A stretch of 8,414 nucleotides of DNA from Rickettsiales bacterium UBA2645 (lineage in GTDB: Bacteria > Pseudomonadota > Alphaproteobacteria > Rickettsiales > UBA1997). The position numbers were made by a program, and so were the translations under genes. Numbering within the stretch: position 1 is the stretch's first letter; each line of letters begins with the position of its first letter. The stretch covers positions 31,972 through 40,385 of the forward strand of contig DENL01000007.1 in the NCBI GenBank assembly GCA_002359655.1. The letters run 5' to 3'. The notes under the pieces are model-generated. The model saw only the letters and a program-made list of their open reading frames with translations. It did not search any database and was not told the DNA's origin. This document shows positions 1-4,236 of the stretch, piece by piece.

Positions 1-24
1 CGACGAAGCGTTTAGCTTAAAACC

Positions 25-46
25 GGCGAAGGCTATGCCGCTCGCC
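25..46. repeat. GC-rich imperfect hairpin near the left edge
   Basis: The arms GGCGA (25-29) and TCGCC (42-46) pair, enclosing an inner GGC-TAT-GCC hairpin (31-39). The surrounding 60 bases are clearly richer in G+C than the genes of the window. This looks like part of a palindromic repeat cut by the window edge. I see no tRNA or other known RNA fold here. Confidence 0.4.
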
Positions 47-67
47 CCGGCGTGAGTCGTCTTCATA

Positions 68-92
68 GAAAATAGCCTAAACGGCTATTTTC
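68..92. repeat. Perfect 10-bp inverted repeat with 5-nt loop
   Basis: GAAAATAGCC (68-77) is followed by a TAAAC loop and its exact complement GGCTATTTTC (83-92). The stem is long enough to fold as RNA or as a cruciform. Reading in either direction the stem ends in a T-run (TTTTC), so it could act as a terminator for a gene left of the window. There is no T-run beyond the stem, so it may equally be part of the palindromic repeat cluster that fills 1-275. Confidence 0.5.
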
Positions 93-110
93 GGTGCAGA
101 GCTGAATTCT

Positions 111-161
111 GCTTGAGATTTTTAAAGGCAACGCCGGACGGATTTTTTGCGAAACTCAAGC
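111..161. repeat. Stem-forming inverted repeat (7-bp arms)
   Basis: GCTTGAG (111-117) and CTCAAGC (155-161) are exact complements enclosing 37 bases. A shorter 5-bp stem, GCAGA (96-100) with TCTGC (108-112), lies just before it. With the hairpins at 25-46 and 68-92 and the element at 189-274, it makes 1-275 an almost continuous run of potential secondary structure. Together with the 38 bases before the next gene this accounts for the gene-free first 312 bases. Confidence 0.4.
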
Positions 162-188
162 GATAAAAGCAACAAAGTATAAGTCCTT

Positions 189-274
189 TATCCCTTCGGG
201 ATACGGAAACGCGACACGAGTCGCGCCCCGCCTTGCGGGGAACCCCATCCCGTATGTCAAATGGACATACGGGA
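189..274. repeat. Interspersed palindromic element, copy R1
   Basis: The core 190-247 matches 4129-4186 (copy R2) at 56 of 58 positions and is about two-thirds G+C. Four stem-loops can be drawn in order: TATCCC/GGGATA (189-203), CGCGAC-ACGA-GTCGCG (210-225), CCCCGC/GCGGGG (226-240), and an 11-bp stem with arms 248-258 and 264-274. The last stem differs in sequence from that of R2 but still pairs. The core has no stop codon in any of the six frames. Imperfect direct repeats AAGTATAAGTCC (175-186) and AAGTATAAAGTCC (274-286) flank the element. In style it resembles Rickettsia palindromic elements; I cannot assign it to a named family. Confidence 0.85.
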
Positions 275-282
275 AGTATAAA
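254..282 (+). promoter_or_regulatory. Possible sigma-70-type promoter for waaA
   Basis: TATAAA (277-282) matches five of six bases of the -10 consensus. It lies 17 bases after ATGTCA (254-259), a 4/6 match to the -35 consensus, and would start transcription about 25 bases before the waaA ATG. The proposed -35 lies inside the last stem-loop of element R1, so the element may supply part of the promoter. Such matches are common by chance in AT-rich DNA. Confidence 0.25.
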
Positions 283-312
283 GTCCAACAATTTACAATT
301 TAAGAAAACAAA

Positions 313-1560
313 ATGCTAATTTACCGCACTATTTCAATTCTACTTTTTCCATTTCTTGAACTTTATCTTTTTTTCCGCGTTTACAAAAAAAAGGAAGACA
401 AAAAGCGCTTGAAAGAGCGCTTTGGCAAGCCAACACAAAATCGTCCCGAAGGCAAATTAATCTGGCTGCATGCTGTTAGTGTTGGCGAAACAAATTCAGT
501 TTTAACTCTGGTGGATCAGCTCTTTAAAACTTTCAGCGATGTGACAATTCTTTTTACTACCACAACTCTGACTTCTGCTCAAAGCGTTGTTGCAAAACTG
601 CCAGAATTTCGTGGTCGATTAATTCACCAATTTTTGCCAATTGATTCGTATTTTTGTGTAAAAGATTTTTTAAATTTTTGGCAGCCAAGCAAAGTAATTT
701 TTGTCGAATCAGAAATCTGGCCAAACCTTATTTATGAAGCTCGCGACTCAGGAGCTGAAGTTTTTTTAGTTAATGCCCGCATGTCAAAAAAATCTGCTGG
801 CAAATGGTATTTGGCGCAAAAATTTGGCTTCAAAATTTTTAATTATTTTAACTTAATTTTTGTACAAAACGAAGATGACAAAAAATATTTTTCTGAGCTT
901 ACGGAAAATGAAGTTTTATTTTTTGGAAATTTAAAATCGCAAGTACGCGATTTAAGTTTTGATCACAACGAGTTAGAAAAACTAAAATTAAAAATTGGCG
1001 ACAGAAAATTATGGCTTGTAGCAAGCACTCACAAAGGTGAAGAACTGATCGTAATTAACACTCACCTTGAGTTAAAAAAACATTTTCCTGATCTCTTAAC
1101 CATCATTATTCCGCGTCATCCAGATCGCGCAGAAGAAATAAAATCAGCGCTAGGCGGTGTAAAATTTGCTCAACGTAGCAAAAATCAAAATATTACAGAT
1201 GATGTTGAAATCTATCTTGCCGATAGTTTGGGCGAGCTTGGAACTTTCTATCGTCTAGCTAAATTTACTTTTATTGGTGGCTCTTTATTTGAAATTGGCG
1301 GACACACTCCTTTTGAAGCAATAAAGTTGGGTTGCGCTGTGATGTCTGGTCGCGGAGTTTTTAACAACAAAAAAATTTACCAAGATCTAGAAGCGCAAAA
1401 TGCTTGCATAATGATTGATTCGTCAAATCAATTAGCCGGAAAAGTAAAAGAGTTGCTTGAAAATAAAATGAAGGTTGAAGAGCTTGCAAACAAAGCTCTG
1501 CAAGTCATCAAGAGTTCAGAAAATATTGCTGAAAAAATTGTCAAAAAAATAAATTCCTAA
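313..1560 (+). CDS. waaA: 3-deoxy-D-manno-octulosonic acid (Kdo) transferase WaaA/KdtA
   Basis: The enzyme transfers Kdo from CMP-Kdo to the lipid A precursor on the cytoplasmic face of the inner membrane, the first step of LPS core assembly. The 415-residue length fits the family. Residues 7-24 form the hydrophobic N-terminal membrane anchor. The N-terminal GT-B domain carries HAVSVGE (53-59), whose Glu59 aligns with the catalytic glutamate of the family, and the signature ESEIWPN (132-138). The C-terminal domain carries FFGNLK (203-208), PRHPDR (267-272) and GGHTPFEA (329-336), the sugar-nucleotide binding region, usually GGHNPLEP. The ATG at 313 is chosen because the anchor begins directly after it; there is only a weak purine stretch (AAGAAAA) in front. 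Element R1 ends 38 bases upstream. The gene converges on the cupredoxin-like gene with a 9-base gap. Whether it adds one or more Kdo units cannot be told from sequence. Confidence 0.95.
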   Translation: MLIYRTISILLFPFLELYLFFRVYKKKEDKKRLKERFGKPTQNRPEGKLIWLHAVSVGETNSVLTLVDQLFKTFSDVTILFTTTTLTSAQSVVAKLPEFRGRLIHQFLPIDSYFCVKDFLNFWQPSKVIFVESEIWPNLIYEARDSGAEVFLVNARMSKKSAGKWYLAQKFGFKIFNYFNLIFVQNEDDKKYFSELTENEVLFFGNLKSQVRDLSFDHNELEKLKLKIGDRKLWLVASTHKGEELIVINTHLELKKHFPDLLTIIIPRHPDRAEEIKSALGGVKFAQRSKNQNITDDVEIYLADSLGELGTFYRLAKFTFIGGSLFEIGGHTPFEAIKLGCAVMSGRGVFNNKKIYQDLEAQNACIMIDSSNQLAGKVKELLENKMKVEELANKALQVIKSSENIAEKIVKKINS

Positions 1561-1575
1561 AAACTGAATTTATTT
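1547..1575. terminator. AT-rich hairpin between convergent genes, possible bidirectional terminator
   Basis: AAATAAATTC (1547-1556) and GAATTTATTT (1566-1575) form a perfect 10-bp stem with a 9-base loop, spanning the ends of waaA and the minus-strand cupredoxin-like gene. On the minus strand the stem runs into a T-rich tail (the complement of the A-run 1543-1549), as in an intrinsic terminator. Only two pairs are G-C, so the stem is weak, and the plus-strand tail is poor. Confidence 0.4.
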
Positions 1576-1902
1576 AGCAATTAAAACACCTTGCGCAGTT
1601 TTTTGGTGGAAGTCGCCAAAAAATTTATATTCGCCTGATTTTAAAGGGCTGATGATGATCACAGCTTTTTTGCCGCCATTGATAATTTTTTCTTTTTTCA
1701 AATCCGCGCTTTCAAATTCTTCTAAAGTTTTATCAAGATTTTCGACAATCAGTTTGAATTGTTGATTAGCCGGAACCTCGATTTTTGCTGGCTCAAATTT
1801 ATGGTCTTTAATTTGCACTAAAAACTCTTTACTTTGAGCCAACCCTTGAGAAGCGCTGAAAATAAAAGTTAGAGAGATAATTGCTGTCAGAAGTTTTTTC
1901 AT
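1570..1902 (-). CDS. Small secreted cupredoxin-like domain protein
   Basis: This 110-residue protein has an N-terminal signal peptide (basic MKK, hydrophobic 4-18, likely cleavage near residue 23 after LAQ), so the mature part of about 87 residues should lie in the periplasm. The mature part looks like the EfeO-type cupredoxin-like family (Cupredoxin_1): KDHKFEPAKIEVPANQ (32-47), NLDKTLEEFES (55-65) and FFGDFHQKTAQGV (94-106) are the recognisable blocks. Candidate metal ligands are His34, His99 and the acidic EEFE stretch (61-64). There is no cysteine at all and no methionine after residue 1, so a classical type 1 blue copper site is ruled out. Relatives are often found with FTR1-type iron permeases, but none is in this window. 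It starts 7 bases downstream of the duplicated radA tail. The exact metal and role are unknown. Confidence 0.85.
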   Translation of the reverse strand: MKKLLTAIISLTFIFSASQGLAQSKEFLVQIKDHKFEPAKIEVPANQQFKLIVENLDKTLEEFESADLKKEKIINGGKKAVIIISPLKSGEYKFFGDFHQKTAQGVLIAK

Positions 1903-1909
1903 AAGTACA

Positions 1910-1957
1910 CTAATTTTTTTTAAAGAATTTCACTAAATCACGAATGGGGCCAATCAT
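1910..1957 (-). pseudogene. Duplicated fragment of the radA 3' end
   Basis: The minus strand encodes MIGPIRDLVKFFKKN followed by TAG, nearly the same as the last 14 residues of the intact RadA (MIGHIRDLAKFFKK, 12 of 14 identical). At the DNA level about 33 of 38 bases around 1925-1962 match 2170-2207, an offset of 245 bases. Several differences are synonymous (TTG/TTA, TTT/TTC, AAG/AAA). Just upstream, in another frame, LKEI may correspond to LPEL of RadA, after which similarity is lost. It is too short to function as RadA and lacks a start signal. It may be a gene remnant, or an att-type duplication left by an integrative element. Confidence 0.6.
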
Positions 1958-1962
1958 TTTTA

Positions 1963-2157
1963 AGCTTAATTTTTGGTAATTTCTTTCAGAAAAAAACTGA
2001 ATTTTGAACACGTGTTCAAAATTTAACAAAACAGTCTTGAACCCTTTAAAATCAAAGCACCAAGCCCATATGTAAATTGGGCTGGAAAATTACAAAAACT
2101 ATTCAAGCAAATATTGTTTTTTGTTCTACAAGAAATTTTTATTTCAGGTCAAATTAA
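1963..2157. other. Gene-free spacer between the radA stop and the radA-tail remnant
   Basis: This AT-rich spacer has no convincing coding region. A minus-strand frame without a normal start stays open from about 2090 through the radA-tail remnant, but its translation is not recognisable. It holds a 24-bp palindrome (2000-2023) and a hairpin with arms AGCCCA (2063-2068) and TGGGCT (2078-2083). That hairpin lies downstream of radA, but no T-run follows on the minus strand, so I do not call it a terminator. Confidence 0.5.
2000..2023. repeat. 24-bp perfect palindrome centred on CACGTG
   Basis: The half-site AATTTTGAACAC (2000-2011) is followed without a spacer by its exact complement GTGTTCAAAATT (2012-2023). 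ACTG (1996-1999) and CAGT (2032-2035) could extend the structure with a bulge. With no loop it is more like a dimeric protein-binding site or recombination site than an RNA terminator. It sits between the two copies of the radA 3' end, 98 bases beyond the cupredoxin-like start. Confidence 0.6.
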
Positions 2158-3567
2158 TTACTTCTTAAAAAATTTCGCCAAATCACGAATATGGCCAATC
2201 ATTTGTAAATCTAGTTCCGGCAGAGATTTTTTTAGTGCCAAGAAATTTTTATTTTTCTCGTTAGCTTTTGGAATCAAACAATTCTTGAAACCAAGTTTGG
2301 CAGCTTCTTTCAAACGACCTTCCAGATTTGATACCATTCGAACTTCGCCACTAAGTCCAACTTCGCCAATCGCAATTGTAGAAGAGGGCAGGGCGATGTC
2401 GCGAGCGGCTGAAATTAAAGCGCAGGCCACGGCCAAATCGGCAGCGGTTTCTTCGATTTTAAGACCGCCAACAATGTTTAAATAAACTTCTTTATCAAAA
2501 AGATTTAATCCGAAGCGACTGCTTAAAACTGCAATAACCATGGCCAGACGGTTTGTATCCCAACCAACAACAGCGCGTCTTGGAGTTGGAATAAAACTTG
2601 GCGAAACCAAAGCTTGAATTTCAACTAAAATTGGCCGTGTGCCTTCAACTCCAGCAAAAACAATCGAGCCGCTGGTTTCACGATCATAAGAAGTTAAAAA
2701 AAGTTCACTTGGGTTTGAAACTTCTGAAAGTCCGATTTCGTTCATCTCAAACACGCCGATTTCGTTGGCGGCGCCGAAGCGATTTTTCACAGTACGAAGT
2801 ATTCTGAAGTGCAAATCTTTTTCGCCTTCAAAATAAAGCACAGTGTCAACCATGTGTTCTAAAACTTTTGGGCCGGCGATTTGGCCATCTTTGGTGACGT
2901 GAGAAACGATCAGTAAAGTGATGTTATTTTTCTTGGCAAAAATAGTTAACTCGCCTGCAGCGGCGCGAACTTGTGAAACTGTTCCCGGAGCTGAAGACAG
3001 CTCTTCTAAAAACATAGTTTGGATCGAATCAATAATAACAATAGTTGGCCGTGCTTCAGCTTTAATTGAGTTTACAATTTCGCCAACATTGGTGGTTGAA
3101 GCTAGTTGAATTGAATCTTGATTGATACTCATTCTTTTGGCGCGCAGGCGAACTTGATCGACAGATTCTTCGCCAGAAATGTAAATTATTTGGTTATTTT
3201 TTTTAGCCAAACTTTCGGCAGTTTGTAAAAGCAGAGTTGATTTGCCAATGCCGGGATCGCCACCAATTAAAACTACCGAACCTTGTACAAGACCGCCGCC
3301 AAGCACGCGATCAAACTCGTTAATGCCAACTTGTACTCTCGCGAAATCTTGTGCTTCACCGTTTAATTGTAGTAATTCGATTTTTTTGCTGCTTGATTTT
3401 TTATCTGATTTTTTTTCTTCACTAAGGCGCGAAAAATGCGAAGCGCCGCCTTCGGCAAATTCTTCTACTAAACTATTCCAAGCTCCGCAATCAGTGCATT
3501 TGCCAGCCCATTTAAAATGAACAGCTCCGCAAGATTGGCAGGAATAAGCGGTTTTATTTTTTGTCAT
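2158..3567 (-). CDS. radA: DNA repair protein RadA (Sms), branch-migration helicase
   Basis: RadA is a RecA-related ATPase that promotes branch migration of recombination intermediates and helps process stalled forks, in the cytoplasm. The 469-residue length and domain order are typical. An N-terminal C4 zinc finger uses Cys10, Cys13, Cys24 and Cys27. The RecA-like core has Walker A GGDPGIGKST (102-111, Lys109), Walker B TIVIIDS (175-181) and the RadA signature KNRFG (261-265). A C-terminal Lon-like domain runs from about 300 to 465, with GEVGLSGEVR at 401-410. The start is the ATG at 3567, just before the zinc finger. It overlaps the end of the DUF2442 gene by 14 bases and has only a weak ribosome site, so it is probably translated by coupling. 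All catalytic motifs are intact. Its 3' end is partly duplicated at 1910-1957. Confidence 0.97.
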   Translation of the reverse strand: MTKNKTAYSCQSCGAVHFKWAGKCTDCGAWNSLVEEFAEGGASHFSRLSEEKKSDKKSSSKKIELLQLNGEAQDFARVQVGINEFDRVLGGGLVQGSVVLIGGDPGIGKSTLLLQTAESLAKKNNQIIYISGEESVDQVRLRAKRMSINQDSIQLASTTNVGEIVNSIKAEARPTIVIIDSIQTMFLEELSSAPGTVSQVRAAAGELTIFAKKNNITLLIVSHVTKDGQIAGPKVLEHMVDTVLYFEGEKDLHFRILRTVKNRFGAANEIGVFEMNEIGLSEVSNPSELFLTSYDRETSGSIVFAGVEGTRPILVEIQALVSPSFIPTPRRAVVGWDTNRLAMVIAVLSSRFGLNLFDKEVYLNIVGGLKIEETAADLAVACALISAARDIALPSSTIAIGEVGLSGEVRMVSNLEGRLKEAAKLGFKNCLIPKANEKNKNFLALKKSLPELDLQMIGHIRDLAKFFKK

Positions 3568-3832
3568 TTTGTAGATTTTTTTTACCGTGTTGCTTGATTA
3601 GCAGATAGTGGAGGTATTCTGGCGCCAGATCAAGGTCTTCACCCCAGATTAATGTGTCATCAACTGAAAAGCTCTTAAATTGATTAATGTCTCTTAGCCT
3701 TTCGAAGACGGGACGCCTTTCTTCAAAAAGAAATTTTTTAAAATCAACTACGCCCGATAAGCCATCATCAAAAGATAAAAATATTTGATAATCTTTTTTA
3801 TACTGAGCTTCTTTTACATTAACTAGATGCAT
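3554..3832 (-). CDS. DUF2442 domain protein, partner of the DUF4160 protein
   Basis: This 92-residue protein fits DUF2442. It has a short strand-rich N-terminal half with SFDDGLSGVVDFKKFL (19-34), then PVFERLRD (41-48), and a C-terminal block WGEDLDLAPEYLHYLL matching the family's W-x(n)-DLAPE-x-L pattern. It is soluble, with no signal peptide or membrane segment. DUF2442 genes are often found beside DUF4160 genes, as here, and such pairs are predicted to behave like toxin-antitoxin modules; which partner would be the toxin is not known to me. The ATG follows the DUF4160 stop by 4 bases, and the 3' end overlaps radA by 14 bases, so the three genes very likely share one transcript. No biochemical function can be read from the sequence. 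Confidence 0.85.
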   Translation of the reverse strand: MHLVNVKEAQYKKDYQIFLSFDDGLSGVVDFKKFLFEERRPVFERLRDINQFKSFSVDDTLIWGEDLDLAPEYLHYLLIKQHGKKNLQNDKK

Positions 3833-3836
3833 AAAA

Positions 3837-4097
3837 CTACTCTAATGGTTTAATTTTTTCAAAGGAGCGTGATTTTTGTAGCCTTTCCCAATTAATCAAA
3901 AGTTCTTTTTGATTAATGTAAGTCCACTCAGCTACTAAAGAATAAGCTTTTGGCGGAAGATATCCTTCTAAAATCTTAGAATTTTTAATACAAATTAAGG
4001 CTTTGTGTCCAGAGTATTCTGCGTGAAAGTGTGGTGGATTATGATCGTCAAAATACATTTTGATAATAATTCCAAAAAAGCGGCTGATCTCGGGCAT
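3837..4097 (-). CDS. DUF4160 domain protein (toxin-antitoxin-like pair)
   Basis: From the ATG at 4097 this is an 86-residue DUF4160 protein. It begins MPEISRFFGIIIKMYFDDHN and contains the family's hallmark HNPPHFHAEY (19-28), then ILEGYLPPKA and a C-terminal EW/NWERL region ending in IKPLE. The His-rich PPHFHA motif suggests metal binding or catalysis, but no activity is established for it. The frame stays open upstream to 4217, and a GTG at 4190 would add 31 residues. That extension is encoded mostly by element R2 and is not family-like, so I start at 4097, where the family's usual MP-x-ISRF begins. No good Shine-Dalgarno precedes this ATG. The gene is first in the operon with DUF2442 and radA and is divergent from pepP. 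Confidence 0.85.
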   Translation of the reverse strand: MPEISRFFGIIIKMYFDDHNPPHFHAEYSGHKALICIKNSKILEGYLPPKAYSLVAEWTYINQKELLINWERLQKSRSFEKIKPLE

Positions 4098-4128
4098 AAA
4101 ATTTGTGGTGAAAATTAATTTGGTCCTT

Positions 4129-4214
4129 ATCCCTGCGGGATACGGAAACGCGACACGAGTCGCGCCCCTCCTTGCGGGGAACCCCAACACGCATGTAAAC
4201 GGGACATGCGTGTT
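4129..4214. repeat. Interspersed palindromic element, copy R2
   Basis: The core 4129-4186 matches 190-247 (R1) at 56 of 58 bases in the same orientation. The stem-loops CCC-TGC-GGG and CGCGAC-ACGA-GTCGCG are kept. The third (4165-4179) has lost one pair through a G-to-T change. The terminal stem has arms AACACGCATGT (4186-4196) and ACATGCGTGTT (4204-4214): 11 bp, paired as in R1 but with different bases. TTAATTT occurs on both sides (4115-4121 and 4213-4219) and could be a target duplication, although 7 AT-rich bases may match by chance. R2 sits between the divergent DUF4160 gene and pepP, ending 22 bases before the pepP ATG. Confidence 0.85.
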
Positions 4215-4236
4215 AATTTAAATAAAAAGCAGACCT

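Noticed and set aside
1..66. Minus-strand ATG at 66 with 22 open codons running off the left edge
   Set aside because: It is short, GC-rich repeat-like sequence with no ribosome site. It is mentioned as part of the left-edge cluster but not called as a gene.
85..291. 68-codon minus-strand reading frame upstream of waaA
   Set aside because: It is built largely from element R1, which is open in all frames, begins with TTG, and its translation resembles no protein I know. The same element gives a quite different peptide in the frame it shares with the DUF4160 gene.
2063..2083. Hairpin AGCCCA/TGGGCT as a radA terminator
   Set aside because: The stem is only 6 bp with a 9-base loop, and no T-run follows it in the radA direction.
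1903..2090. Minus-strand frame open from about 2090 into the radA-tail remnant
   Set aside because: It has no ATG before the remnant, and the translation upstream of MIGPIRD is not recognisable. It passes straight through the 24-bp palindrome, so it is more likely accidental than a gene.
2114..2485. 123-codon plus-strand frame antisense to the radA 3' end
   Set aside because: It is a shadow of radA on the other strand, with no recognisable product or ribosome site. The other plus-strand frames within radA are rejected for the same reason.
4165..4175. AAGGAGG on the minus strand within R2, a perfect Shine-Dalgarno sequence
   Set aside because: It lies about 70 bases before the DUF4160 ATG. 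The only start at a suitable distance is a GTG that opens a frame of about 9 codons. It arises from one G-to-T difference from R1.
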